A DNA stretch of 64,000 nucleotides from Neckera pumila (taxonomy: Eukaryota; Streptophyta; Bryopsida; Hypnales; Neckeraceae): assembly GCA_963969595.1 (NCBI GenBank), contig OZ018411.1:250501-314500 (forward strand). The letters run 5' to 3'. The translations under genes were made by a program, and so were the position numbers. Below, piece after piece: positions 25,006 to 37,802 of this stretch (within the stretch, counting starts at the first letter, position 1; every line of letters starts with the position of its first letter). Under the pieces are notes generated by a model. The model was not told where the DNA came from. It did not search any database and was given only the letters and a program-made list of their open reading frames with translations.

Positions 25006-26423
25006 CCTCCTCTCCCCAACCTCTACGGTGGCGCAATCCAGCAGGGGAGCATCCCCACTTGCCAATGGACCATCCGAGTGCCTGACGAGGGTAATGGGAC
25101 AGGCGAAAGAGAAAACTGGACGAGACCGATGGGAATGCAAGGGTGTCAAGGAAACGGTCACAGCGTGAAGAAATGGGGAGTCGGGAAGATATGGAGGCGA
25201 TGACGAAGGTCACAACTTTAGGCAAGAGGCTTGCAGAAGAGGAAGAAGAATGAGGAATGTGGTCGGGCTGCCGAAAATACAACAACGGCGGACAAGAAGG
25301 AAACGGAAGGCAGGACAGAAGGACAGGACGAAGTGGACAAACTTTGAAAGCAGGTGGTGGCGCGCTCGGGCTTGAATGCTCTCGTCGGCTTCCTCGTCGT
25401 CTCTTCGTCGTTCACTTCCGTCAGTTCGTCGGTTCGTTGGCCCATTCCGTCCCACCTGCTGCCTCGGTCCCTTAAACCCTACAACCGAAACAGCTTCCAA
25501 GAAGGAAGGTATGCGTAGTTGAGCATCCAAGTTACGTAAATGTTAGCACACTTTTTTTGGCACCACTAGGCTGTATCAGAGGTTGAAGGACGATTTTATT
25601 TTAAGAGATTGTTATTATCAAATTTATAGATATACGGATGCGAAACAAGTGCGCAGTGTTTCGTTCATCCCAGGGTAGATGAATGAAGGATGGACTCTGT
25701 CCACGATGGGTGCACACCACGATGGGTGCACGCATGGAAGAAGGCTCGTCTCGCAGTGGAGACGACTGCTCAAGCTCGTGCACCGGCGAGTTACTCGTCC
25801 AAACCCCAAACCCTGCTTCAATCCCGAGTACCAATCTGGTTAGCTTACTCCCCGTGCGTTCTTATGAATTTCCGACGCTCCTTATTCATCTCGGATTTGA
25901 ATTTTTTCTGAGGTTTTAGACGAGCTCTGGCAACACTACTTTGAATTAGGGTATGCTGTTCTCTCTGTTTAGGTCTCCCTCGCTTCTCAACTCTGAGATT
26001 CGCCCATCCGCGTAAAACCCAATTCCCTCAGGTGAGACAAGCTTGTCGTCGACGCCGATCATCCGTTGGACGGTCGTTTTGATTACGATTGATTGTGACG
26101 AGGTGGCAATCCTTAAGGATTTATGCTGTACTAGGGTTTTGGATGCATCTCGAAAGGTCTAGACATAAGTTATGCAATCGAAAGCGAGTGTATGGTAATG
26201 CGTCACTGTTCTCTATTTGAGCTTGTGAGCTTGATTGTACCGGAGTTAGTATTTTTTCTTTTGTTGAAGAATCGTTGAATTGTGTAATTTTACGTTAAAT
26301 TGCACTCTATCAGGTGCGACAAGTGTGGATATGGGGAATGTTTTTTTTTCTAAAGCCAGTTGAAGGAGGCGATCACTGATGAGAGTGGTGAAATTTTTAT
26401 TCGTGTGCAGGGTGCTTAGCACC
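25006..26423. promoter_or_regulatory. Shared head-to-head promoter region of the F-box gene and SNX1
   Basis: The F-box gene starts at 25005 reading left and the SNX1 coding region starts at 26424 reading right. The 1.4 kb between them holds no other gene. It is more GC-rich than distant spacers, and its right part contains the SNX1 5'UTR intron. Divergent transcription from a common region is inferred from the geometry. Confidence 0.5.
26032..26410 (+). other. Probable 5'UTR intron of SNX1
   Basis: A strong donor CCCTCAG|GTGAGA at 26032 and an acceptor GTGTGCAG|GGTGC at 26410 bracket 379 bp, ending 13 bp before the SNX1 ATG. The interior is T-rich (poly-T near 26341). Long leader introns are common in plant housekeeping genes. 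Transcript evidence is lacking. Confidence 0.6.
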
Positions 26424-29400
26424 ATGGCGGGCGTTGGATCGGATCCACCCTTCTTGTCCGTCTCCGTTACGGAGCCTGTGAAGATGGGCGCAGGAATGCA
26501 AGCGTACATCTCGTACCGTGTCGGCACAAAAGTACGTCATTTTGGTTATCATTTACTCGGTGGTGAAAATCTAGTCCTGCTCGATAATTTACGTGTCTGT
26601 GAGGGTTTGATTTCACATTATTGAGTAGTGGAGGTCGATTGCTTAGTTACAATGGTGAGATATTCCTCTGTTAGCAGGCAAGCAGATATTACTGATAAAA
26701 GAATAGGTGATGCTAGCTTGATGCCTATTTCCAGCTACACACTGTAGTCCCTCTCCAACGTCAAGTATAATAATACCTCCGAGAACGTGTGCTCAATGAC
26801 GTTGATTTGATGGCTTGAGTCTGCAGACAAACATGCAAGATTTCCGAGAAACAGAGAAAATCGTGATCAGGAGGTTTAGCGACTTCGTATGGCTCTATGA
26901 GAGATTGATGGAGTGTTATAAAGGCGCTATTATTCCTTCTCTGCCTGGAAAAAATGCTGTCGGTGAGATATTCAGACACCTTACACATACATAACTTGTC
27001 TTCATTCGGAACAGCCTGGCAGTGCGGATGAGAGCATATGTAACTGATCTATTTTAACTCAATGCAGAAAAATTTCGTTTTACTGCGGAGTTTATCGAGG
27101 TTCGGAGAAAAGCCTTGGACGTGTTTCTTAATCGCGTCACTGCCCATCCGGAGTTGCGCAAAAGTGAAGACTTGAAGAATTTTTTGCAGGCTGATGAAGA
27201 GATTTGGGTAAGTCCTGTGACGGCTTGACTGTGGGTTGCTATAAGTGATGCTGTGCCATAGAGTCTGAATTTGTTTAAGGGTCAGTAATGTTGGGCACTG
27301 ATGCACCCAGGTGGTTTTGATCGCGGGTGCCTCAGTACACCTTTCTGCTGCGGTGTATAAGAATTATAGACCAGTCTAGTCGGTGAGCAGACTGTATACT
27401 GTATATTTCGGGGTTCAGAACTGCCGTCCTGTTCTACTCACCTGTCCGGTTCAGATTTCTTCAGAGATGGGTATTTTGATCGTATTGTAATTTTTTGCCT
27501 AAATGATGCAGGCCATGGAAAAGACACGATCAACGGAGAGCAGTGTTTTCAAGAAAAAACCGAGTGACTTCATGCAGATGTTGAAGGTGCTCTACATGTT
27601 TGGATGTACTTGAATCGTGGGTGCTGTTAGTTTGAATTAGTAAAATATTTCAGCAGGTCTTGTATTTAGTGGGTATATCTTCTTTTATAAAGGAAAGCTC
27701 TTAGAACTTTTAAGGTACAAATGATGTTTGTCTTGTTCAATCTTTAGTTTTGAAGTTGTCCACTCTTTTACAGGATGTCCAATCAAGAGTAAGTGATGTA
27801 GTTATGAGAAAAGAGAAGGTAGTGGAGGAAATGGATCCCGAATACGAGAAGTTGAAGAATTACGTCGTAGAGCTTGAGGATCATCTCGCTGAGGCACAAC
27901 GCCATTCCATGAGATTAGTGAAACGGCAAAGAGGTATGAAGATTCTATCTCCTCTTTGCCAACCCTTGCATTTTCTTGAATCACCTATTCTTGGTATTTT
28001 GCAACAGTTCAGCAAAACTGTTAGGAAGGATAGATAGAGATATATAGATAAGTATGCCTTTGTGTCTGAATTTCTAATGTTTAATTCTTGTTATTTCGGC
28101 TGCAGAATCAGGGAAGGTTTTGGCTGATTTTAGTAAAGCGATGAAACTTCTTAGTCAATGTGAAAGCGGTACATTAAAGCAGGCGCTTGGTGATATTGCG
28201 GACCGTGCAGAGGAATTGTCTGCAAATCAACAGAAGCAGGTACTCTGTTGAATTGTAGTATTGTAGTTTTCACAAGGAGGCCTTGTCAGTCTTTGCATTG
28301 CTGGAAGACAATGCTACGAGTTTTGGGGCAAACACCATTGATATTGATGACGGTGACCAAAACAGAGGTTAAGCAGTTGGCTCTTTCGAAGTCACATCTT
28401 ACACTCTCGTGAGCAAAGTCTTTGAAGTGAATGAATATCCGACAGCAGAATGTTTCTCTTGTAATAGGAACTTAAGTTGTCCTGGCTAAGTTGTCCTGTG
28501 AGGATGATGCTTGTACTGCGGATAATACTAATGTATTTTCGGTTTTCTGTGTGGGGATTTTTACCAGGGTTTAGATCTGCTACTGCTGTTTGAAGAGCCA
28601 CTGAAGGAGTATGTGGGTATTGTCCAAAATATCAAGGTACACCTGGAAACTTTGCTTCCTTTTAAGTGCAGGTTACAGAGTTGTCCAAAATTATTCTTCA
28701 GATACACTTGACTTCACCTCATGCTCACAAGAAAAGACAGTGTCGCTCAAAAGTTTGTACCCTATTCATTTACATCTCTGTTCAATGTTGTCTAAAGCTA
28801 ATGGTCTTTTCGGGGCTCAGGTGGCAATGGCAGATAGAGCTCAGGCATTTCGAGAACAGCAAGAGCTTGTGGAGGCGTACTCCTTGAAAAAACTCAGTCT
28901 GTAAGTTCTTTTCGACTCAGATTGCAAGTCGGCCACCAGGTTCAGAAAAGTACTACTGACTTGTGAATATGTGTTCGGAAGTGGCCATGAAGCTTGGAAT
29001 ATTTTGTATGCTGAGAGCATTTCATGAACGACTATCCAGCACCTTTTTGAGTCAGAAGGTCAACGCATTACTTGTATCTGATGGCACCTTGTGCATTTGC
29101 GCTGTAGGGAGAAACTCAAGCTATTGCGTCCTGAGAAGGCTGGAGATATGGAGGCGGATTTGCATTTTGTGAGTGTCTTCGAATTTTTTTCAGTTTTCAT
29201 ACACCCCTTTACTTAATTTTCATTGCCTTCGTTAAGCTTTGATAGCTACTACGGTACTATTAAGCCACTTAATTGGAGATTCTATCTTGATGAGTTCATA
29301 TTAAACCTATGCTGATGAGTGGTTTTTTGATGCGTTCAGAGTAAGACTCAGTGCGATGAAGCTCAATCGCGGTATCAGAGAATAGTCAACCTCATGAACC

Positions 29401-29570
29401 AAGATATGCTACGATTTCAGGAAGGCAAGACCTACGATCTTGGTCTCGTTCTCCAGGATTTTGCTCGTGCGCAAGCCCAGCTCGCCATGTCCACTGCTGA
29501 AACATGGGGCACTCTTCTTCCTGGACTGAATTCACCTTCACTGGCAAGAGAGGGAGATGCATATACCTGA
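26424..29570 (+). CDS. SNX1: Sorting nexin 1 (retromer-associated PX-BAR protein)
   Basis: 397 aa, intact, matching the usual length of about 400. Exons: 26424-26531, 26827-26962, 27068-27207, 27512-27586, 27774-27933, 28106-28239, 28568-28636, 28821-28900, 29108-29168 and 29340-29570; all GT-AG and in phase. The protein binds endosomal phosphoinositides and bends membranes for sorting of cargo such as auxin carriers and vacuolar receptors. The PX domain covers about residues 10-125: FLSVSVTEPVKMGAGMQAYI, IVIRRFSDFVWLYERL and SLPGKNAVEKFRFTAEFIE. The C-terminal Vps5/BAR coiled region follows: DVQSRVSDVVMRKEKVVEEM, EDHLAEAQRHSMRLVKRQR, FEEPLKEYVGIVQNIK and QRIVNLMNQDMLRFQEGK. It starts head to head with the F-box gene. 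Confidence 0.96.
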
Positions 29571-32154
29571 CTGAAATTTTTTGAGGATTGAGATTTGGTG
29601 TAAAATTCTAGGTCTTGAATTCTTCACTGGTGGAATGTGAAATAAGTGATGAGGAGGGTTTAAGATTACTTGACCCAATCGCTGACCTCATCACTTTATT
29701 AGGAAATTAGTTCAAGCGTACCAAGTCCCTAGCTGCTGCAACTCTTCAGGCTATGTCTGGGAGTCTTCCAGCGTGTGGTTCTTGCTGTGGAGCTTAGCGT
29801 GTACTTGTGATACGGCCGCACTTTCAATAGGAATGCTTGCACGTTAGAGCTTGATCACCTATGGAGTAGGTTTAGATATATTATTATAATTAGGAGTCTG
29901 GGTCCTTGTCATTACTTGGTGGTCTGTCGGTCAGATGTACTGTACAGTGTGAATTGAATCATTAGTAAGTATAGCAAGAAGTCTATCAATACGACCCTGT
30001 ATTGCAAGGGAGCAGCATCACCAGATTCATGACCTGCGTTGAATGGAACGGCTTGCAGTTTTCAGATGGATTATTGACAGCATGCCCTATTTGCTATGTT
30101 AGTCACTAGTCAGTCCATGGACCCTGAACCCTGAAACGCTTGAACAGGCAAAAAGTGGTTGATGAATGTTCAAACACAACTCTCGCTGAAAAGTACATGA
30201 TTTCCATCCATTCATGTTTTGAAGTTATCAGTTACTTCGTATTTTTTGGAGTAATCCTTGAGCACTTGGTGATGGAAAGCTCCTCCTTGAGCAATGAATG
30301 AGTTTTATAGAGAATGTGAAATCCATGGACCACAAAAGATGCCTTTATAGTGTACTTGTCATCTTTGTATTTAGTACACTGTATGCAATACTTGCCTAAT
30401 ATTGGCTTCCTAACAATTTGACACTAGATACCAATTTGACACTAGGTACCAATTTGACACTTGACGACACTAGGTACCAATTTGACACTTGACAACACTA
30501 GATACCAAATGGCTTATAGATTCACTCATCTCAATAGTAAGAAATGGCCAATTTGGTGTCCCTACAACAACAAATGTGTCATTCAAGCTCCTCTGGAGGA
30601 CAAAACCACAATTTGGTATTTCTCTTTATTTTTAATAATTATTTAATGATATTCAAAATCCGGCATACTCATAATCTTAGATGGGCATCCATTAGATTTC
30701 AACATGACACTTGTCCCCCTTCCCTTTTACCCCTCATTCATTTGCTATCTAAGTGCAAATGGTAGACATCATTGCAAGTATTGAAGGCCTTGTCTTCATC
30801 AAACTTTTGAAGGCTAAAAAATAGAAACTTCTAGTAGGGAGCAATCCTTTGACCCAAAAATCACATGAACTTCTTACAATTGATTGTCAAAATACAATTA
30901 TCAATGTAGAACTACCACATCCTTCAAGGTCACATATCTGTGGATGAGGTGGCTAATAGCTACAAAATGATTATTACATTCAAAAATTAGAGATGTGCAT
31001 ACAAGTATGCTATTAATAGTTTGACATGCAAAGCTTTCCTAAACCTAGTCCATAATAAAATACTTATAATCAGGGATATGGAAGACAAATACAACTACGA
31101 ATGGAAGAGTCATATTTTGCGAATATAATAGTCATTGGTACTTCCATTCAAAAAATTCAATCTACAAATGGAGCATAAGGTCATATAAAGAATTCTGAAA
31201 TTGATGAAGAAGTTAGAATATAGAAGCCACATCTCTGGTATACTCACAAACTTGTATTTTAAATGTATAAAAGCTATGCTAACCTTCTGTTTTCATGTTT
31301 GTAAGCTTTTTTTTTGTCATAATATACAACATGTTCCATTTACTATAATATATTTTCTTTGAAATACTCTAAATGAGAGAAATTAGGCAGAAGCCTATAA
31401 GAATTGAAAAGTAAGATTGGTAAAGTACTACATATCATTTGTATATTAAGCATCTTCTTGAAAAGATAACTTATAGGATTCATTTTTGAATGCAATTTTC
31501 ACAATTTTTTTTATTTGACCAAGTAAAATTTGTTTATTAGAAAAATCTCACCACAAGGATTATTGTGTTTTAATTCCATCTTAGAGCTATTAACAATTAA
31601 GTTTTTGGTTCAATCTTAGACCTACTTCTGCTTTACAATTTTTGTAGAATGACAATCAAGTGCTTTTTTTTAATAAAATTCCTAGACTTTCAACTCAATT
31701 CTTCAACATAACTTTTTTAATTCAACATGTGTAGTGTAGAAATTTTAAGCTAAGAAGATTCAAAGCCTGAAAATCTAGGTGTATAAGGTGTAAAAAATCC
31801 AACTGTCTTTGCTTCAAACAGCTTGCAATCTACATGGTTAAAGTTTTTGAGATTTCTTCCACACATTCTTATACAGTAGAACTTCTCTAAAGTGGACTTC
31901 TTGAAGGCAATGACCTCTCTAAAGTGATGGAATATTGATTGCCCAGTTCCCCACTATGTCCAATCCCACATATATCGAGCAAAAAAGTTCGCAGTCGTGG
32001 GTTGTGCAAAGGCAAATCACAATCTCAGCTTTTAGGGGTTTCGCAACTCAATCGGTGTGCAGGGTGTAGGGAATTGCGAATTTCCTGTAATTTCAATTCC
32101 GAAATTGGCTTTGATTTTGGAGGTTTTGGTGGTGGAAAAGTTGAGGCAATAGCG
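29571..32154. other. SNX1 3' flank and AT-rich spacer before the 4CL-like gene
   Basis: Probably SNX1 3'UTR up to about 30000, then AT-rich DNA. It includes the short tandem repeat at 30416-30508 and a repeat fragment at about 31550-31880 similar to 20420-20760. At 31872 the string TA|CAGTAGAACTTCTCTAAAGT resembles a pogo/Tigger-type transposon end, but its partner was not found. Confidence 0.4.
30416..30508. repeat. Short tandem repeat with CCAATTTGACACT units
   Basis: ACCAATTTGACACT occurs as a run of four partly overlapping units spaced about 20-32 bp, each followed by TAGGTA, TAGATA or TGACGACACTAGGTA variants. It looks like a small degenerate minisatellite. Confidence 0.75.
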
Positions 32155-35100
32155 ATGGCGATGGTGGATCCTCGCTCTGGGTATTGTAGCAGCGACGGGA
32201 TTTACTACAGCAAGCGTCGCTCCGTGTGGATCCCGCAGATGCCTCACCTGGATTTGCTTTCGTTCCTGTTCGCGCCACAGTTCGGCTCTCGGCAGGCGAT
32301 CGTAGACGCGCCGTCTGGGCGAGGCTTTTCGTACGCGGAGCTCGAGAGCCAGGTGCGCCTCTTGGCCGCGGGTTTGTATCAGCACTTGGGCGTGCGCCAG
32401 TACGATGTGGTCATGCTGTTGTCGCCCAATTGCGTCGAGTTTGCGGTCATCTTTCTGGCGGTGGTGTCGCTGGGCGCCGTGCTCACCACCGTCAATCAGG
32501 TGAACACCGCCGCGGAGATCCAGAAGCAGATGAAGGACGCGGGTAGGGCGCTGCAATACCTTCTATCCCCTTTTTTTGCAATAGCATTCAGCAGAGTCGT
32601 CCATGGCTTCCCTCATTGTCATGTCAATAAATCAGTACGATGTCTTAAGGTAACCACAGAGCACAGTTTCTATTATAAGAAGATTTTCTTGTTGACAAGT
32701 CAAAGAGGATTCTAACGCGCCAAATAGTGCATTTTTTCGAAAGCATCTGCCAAAATATATATGGGTTCTAAGTTTTGTTGTTGGATGACCTAAAGTCGAC
32801 TCCAGTTCTGATATTCAGAAGTGTGTTCTCAAAGTAAATATGTTCTTATTGTGTAAGATTTTCGTGTGTGACATTCAGGTAGGTGTTGCAATTAGGTGTA
32901 TTTACCTTAATTTGCTTAGTACTTTTGGTAGCCTTGGAATAATTCCAATTTCTACCAATGCCAATGTTGACCTTTGTCCACTACAAATGTCGTTGTATCA
33001 TTTTGTATCAAATGACGGCTCTTCTTTTATTCTGGAAAATCTCTATTGTCTTTAGGCTGTCTAGATTCTTCAGCCGCGGCGAGACATTTCATGTGCCAAT
33101 CTGAATTAATGCTTTTCTTTGGATTAGCTTCGTGAGCCCACGTTGGGCGGCATCGAGTTCTTAGCTTTGCGTAAGTGTTTAGCTTTGTCTTCATTGTTTT
33201 TTTAGGAGCTTGAGTACATCGAATGGGGGCTTTCTTTTGTTTACTAGTCGATAATTTATAACATTCTTCACTGATTTTTGATGATGTAAACTTGGGCACC
33301 ATCTCAATTGTATGTTTCAATCGAAGTGGTCATTTCATAAACATGAATCGTTGGTCCTTTCAGGGTTAAAGGTTCAGAGGATTGGCATGTGGTTTCATGT
33401 GCAGGGGCCAAGCTTATATTCACCACGGCGACCCTCTTGGAGAAGGTGGCAGAAGTGGATCTACCAGTGGTAATCTTTGGAGGGAATGACGTGTTGCCTA
33501 GTATTGGAAACAAGGCCATGCATCGATACTCCGACTTGCTGCGAGCTGACCCTGACGGTTTACCAAAGTATGAATTAACACAAGTGATTTTTCTTTTGTT
33601 CCCACGTAGTATCTGGTCCATAAATGATTCTGAATGGCTCACATATCATATTGTGCAGGGTTCAAATTTCACAGGACGATACAGCGGCCTTGCTGTACTC
33701 ATCTGGCACCACGGGGCTGAGCAAAGGGGTGGCTGTGACCCACCGAAACTTCATCTCATGCATCTGCGTCTTCAACTCGGGCGCTGACGAGTTTCTCTCG
33801 CCAGACCATAAGCTCCTCCTTGTCCTGCCCATGTTTCATGTGTACGGCCTTGCCATTTGCACCGTGGCATCTTTAGCTCGAGGAGTGTCGGTGATTGTGC
33901 TGCCTCAGTTCGACTTTGTGAAAATGCTCACGGCCATTCAGAAGTACCAGATTACGCATGTGCCTTGCGTGCCTCCGATCATCATTGCACTGGCGAAGCA
34001 GGACATCGTGCTCAAGTTCGATTTGAGCTCTTTGTCCCAGATTGGAAGTGGAGCCGCTCCTCTAGGGAAGGAAATGTTGGATACCTGTGCTAGACGGTTC
34101 CCCAATGTTAAGTTTAAGCAGGTATGTAATTTTTTACGATCAAAGCTGCTTGACAGTTTCTCAGGTGAATTGATTGGGTTGTTGTAGGTCCTTGACTCTA
34201 GTTCTTTACTTAGTGCTAGGGTCATTTGACAAGTTGTTCATTTCGAATCAGAATTATATGTTCTTCATGCCCATGTCCTAAACATGTCCATGATTTGACT
34301 TTTAGGGTGCTAACGTAATTATGTCTGCAATATCAGGGATATGGATTGACGGAGACCTGTGGCTGCTGTTCCACCGCCCCGGCGGATGTGGATGATATGG
34401 CCGACCATTTTGGCGCTTCGGGCATCCTTCTTCCGAACTTGCAGGCTATGGTAGTGGACCCTGAGACCAAAAAGCCCATGCCCCCGAACAAGCAGGGGGA
34501 GTTCTGGATTCGGGGACCAGTGATTATGAAAGGTGATTAAAGGTCTGGACAAGACTGCAATCTGTATACCGTATGTTTGAAGACTGCACATGCGTTGTAT
34601 TTTGATGAAGTAATCTTGTTAAATTCTTGAAATGAGCCAGATAATGCAATACTCAATTCTCAATCTTTTCCATGTGTAGAATACTTTAATAATCCCAAGG
34701 CAACGTCGGATTGTCTTGACGAAGATGGTTGGTTGCACACCGGCGATCTTGGTTTGGTTGACAAGGATGGTTACATTTTTATTTTGGATCGACTGAAGGA
34801 GCTCATCAAGTACAATGCGTATCAGGTACTTATCAGATGAACTTCTTTATGTGCAATGTCGTTCGTTTCAATGCTCAGCCAGAGGACGTTTGGAGTTCAG
34901 TGCAAGTATAAAGTTCAATTATTGATGGCACACATGAGCACGAATTGAGCTTATTCATGTTTTCCTTATATTTCAAGAGTCAGTATCTGATGACTTTCCG
35001 GTCAACTGTTCATTTCATACTTGGTACCTATTGTTCTGAATATGTACTCCCGCATAAACCTGCCGCCTCGTCACTCATCTCTTCTCTATGGGATGTTTTG

Positions 35101-36081
35101 TTTGTTTGGACACAGGTGGCTCCTGCTGAGCTGGAAGCTTTGCTTCTGTCTCACCCAGCTGTTATGGATTGCGCAGTCATACCGTAAGTGGGATTCTGTT
35201 TTTTCTGCTTGTTATTAATTTGCATTCTATAATGAGTTCAAGTGGGCCTCCTAAAGGAAGCTTCTTCACAAATGCGATTATGAGTTTTACTATCTGCATG
35301 AACCCCAAGGTGGTATTAAAGCTGGGCGTGGAAATAATATAATGAATCAAATGCAGTATTATCAGTCACGGAACAGAATGCTATGAACTCATTTGAAAGC
35401 ACCTCACTAAGTATTACTTCTGTATCCAGATACCCGGATGAGATAGCTGGCCAAATTCCGATGGCATTTATTGTGAGACAATCAGGGAAAGAACTCAACG
35501 AAGACGAGATTATGGATTGGGTTGCCCAACAGGTAACTTAAGCTCTTCGATTTTTATCTTATTGGAAATAATCACTTCGCAACGTGTATACTGCCTGCAT
35601 GTAAGGTTTTTTGAAGTCTTTGTCAGTGTAGTTGGTTTGGGCTTCATTGAGAAGTTTGTATCAATGAGCGTATTCCAGGTGTTACTTGCACGTTGTACCT
35701 TGGGGGCCTGTTTTATTGTAACTCTTCATTCGATCAAAATGATCTTTTAAAATTCTGAAAATTCTTGGTCCTCATAGGTTAATGCTCATAATGTTTTGGT
35801 CCTCTGCCTGGATATTTCGAGTTACTGTCTCAACAGTCTTTCCTTCAGTGCAACTACAATGCGCTTCATCATGGAATTCAAATCGTGCCCACGGAAGCCT
35901 TGGTAGTTTGCAGAGTAGCAGAGGCCGCCATTGAGACCGTGCCCGTGGGGATGCATTGCAGGTAGCTCCGTACAAGAAAGTGCGGAAAGTAGCCTTCATA
36001 AATGCGATACCCAAGTCTGCCGCAGGGAAGATTTTGCGCAAGGAGCTTGTGCAGTCGACAACAGCAAAAGCACGTCTTTAG
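32155..36081 (+). CDS. Peroxisomal 4-coumarate:CoA ligase-like acyl-CoA synthetase
   Basis: 548 aa, intact. Exons: 32155-32542, 33405-33567, 33659-34121, 34337-34532, 34680-34825, 35116-35183, 35430-35532 and 35962-36081, all GT-AG and in phase. It belongs to the ANL (AMP-binding) superfamily: it adenylates a carboxylic acid with ATP, then forms the CoA thioester. AMP-binding box [12 protein letters not shown] lies at about 197-207, GYGLTE at 339-344, GEFWIRGP at about 395 and the catalytic Lys in [11 protein letters not shown] (K532). The protein ends in A-R-L, which fits the [SAC]-[KRH]-[LM] peroxisomal targeting signal, as in OPC-8:0-CoA ligase and other 4CL-like proteins rather than cytosolic 4CL. 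The substrate is unknown; a fatty acid, jasmonate precursor or cinnamate derivative is possible. The ATG at 32155 gives [11 protein letters not shown]. Confidence 0.93.
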
Positions 36082-36636
36082 AATGTGAGTTGATGCAAAA
36101 ACGTCATCTCTCACATGCTTGTGAGCAAATGCCTAGGATGGTACCATTGTTCAGGTATGTCGTAAATAATTTAGGACTTGCATACACCTGCGACGAGTAT
36201 GACCTCAAAATGCGTGAAGTTTACAGTTGGTCTATCAGAGAGGAGATGGAGGTTGTATTCCCTCTCTTATGGTGGGTTCTCCACTTCTGTACGTATGAAT
36301 CCTGAGGTTGAATCAGGAAGTATCTGGGCAATTCTCACTGTCATATTTCGTCAATTTTTTTTTAAATTGTAACCATACGAATTCAAACTATGACGTGTTA
36401 TGGATCACACACGAAAAGAAAACACAACAATATCACTTATGGTTTGAAATATTATAATACTTGATGAAGAGGATGCTAAAAGAGTGAAAGTGATTTGAAG
36501 TCTTTCAAACCTCTTTTTACATGTCAAATCTAAAATTGAGGTCATGAAAAAAATTTGAGGTTACTAAAGAACATAACATGCCGAACTCTAATATTCAATT
36601 TATGACTTACCAAAATGTACTCTACAATTTGCTTAA
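36082..36636. other. 3' flank of the 4CL-like gene
   Basis: Likely 3'UTR for the first few hundred bases, then AT-rich spacer up to the TTAA-flanked element. No gene seen. Confidence 0.5.
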
Positions 36637-37270
36637 CCCCTAAATGCCCGAGGCACCCAAATCTGGTGTTTGCAAAACTTTGAAGTTAAATAAAACCCAA
36701 ACAAGTTGCTATTTTTAGTAGTTTATATTTTTAGAAAGTTCTTCTTGAGGTCTAATTTTAGCATCAAAAATCCGATCTTGAAAATAAATAATATTGATTT
36801 TTCTATTCAAGTTTTTGTACAAGGGTACCTATTGCAATCTTGACTTCCCATAGTGTTGAGAGCTCTTGGAAATTGACCTCAAATACACTAGATCTTGGAG
36901 AAAAAAACACATTCAAAATTCATTTAAAAAAATTGTAGAGTAGATTTAAGAACCCATAAATTGATTGGGGTTATACAAGTTAGGCCCTTTAACCTCATAT
37001 TTTTTGGTCACCAACTTTTTAGATTTGGCTTGTGTAAAGAAGATTGAAAGAGTTTTGCAATTTTAGCACCGTCATGGTCAAACATTAGAATCTTTACTCC
37101 ATAAGTGATATTGTTGTGTTTTCTTTTCCGATGAGATCTCTAATATGTCCAGTTTGAATTTGTACAGTTATAATTAAAAAAGAATTGATACAACTTATCA
37201 AAATGTTGGCATTTTGTTCAATTTAGAACAAATTCCAGGAAGCCCAAAATAGGCCTTGGGCATTTAGGGG
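36637..37270. mobile_element. TTAA-flanked non-autonomous element, copy 1
   Basis: A 634 bp stretch starts CCCCTAAATGCCC right after TTAA (36633-36636) and ends GGGCATTTAGGGG right before TTAA (37271-37274). Its whole length aligns by eye with the element at 51668-52312. A TTAA duplication with CCC-starting inverted ends is the hallmark of piggyBac-type transposition. It has no coding frame, so it would be moved in trans. Confidence 0.7.
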
Positions 37271-37802
37271 TTAAATAAATTTTTAATATGGTTTTTCCCT
37301 AAGGTCCAATATATTTGAAACTCAACTCCAAGAGCCTCTAGTATTAAAAAAAAACAAGATTTGCAATGGACACCCTTGCACAAATCTTCAATAGAAAAAC
37401 CTTAAGCAATTTTTTTCAAAATTGGATATTGATGCTTAAAATAGACTTTGAAGGATATTGAAGTAATTTTTTTTATCAAAAATAATAATTTGGTAAGATT
37501 TCAATTAACTTCAAAGCAATGTTCAGGAAATATCGGCAGCTAGTTCAAAGTTAGCTAGTTGCAATTTGAAAACATTGCAAAAACCTTGGTGAAAAAATCT
37601 ATAAAATTTCTATTTAGAGTAAAAAATAGAGAAAAAAACTTGCAAACCTGGTTCAATATGGGATTTAAGGGAAAATAGCTGGTAAGACTCAAAAAATATC
37701 CTGAGCACTGCTTCGGGAGTGCCGAAGCTGTCTACCGAGGCTATTAGTCGACAATGTCTTTGAACCTACTCACTCCACTTTTCACCGCCAGTCCCGTTCT
37801 GT

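Noticed and set aside
24561..25019. Longer frame overlapping the F-box first exon
   Set aside because: Wrong reading frame; the F-box motif and its junction to RTWRAAATD are only in the chosen frame.
30416..30508. Short direct repeats considered as a CRISPR-like array
   Set aside because: Units are irregular, spacers are not unique and the context is a plant nuclear intergenic region.
32032..32556. 174-codon antisense frame within the 4CL-like first exon
   Set aside because: Shadow of a GC-rich coding exon; the sense strand encodes a clear AMP-binding enzyme.
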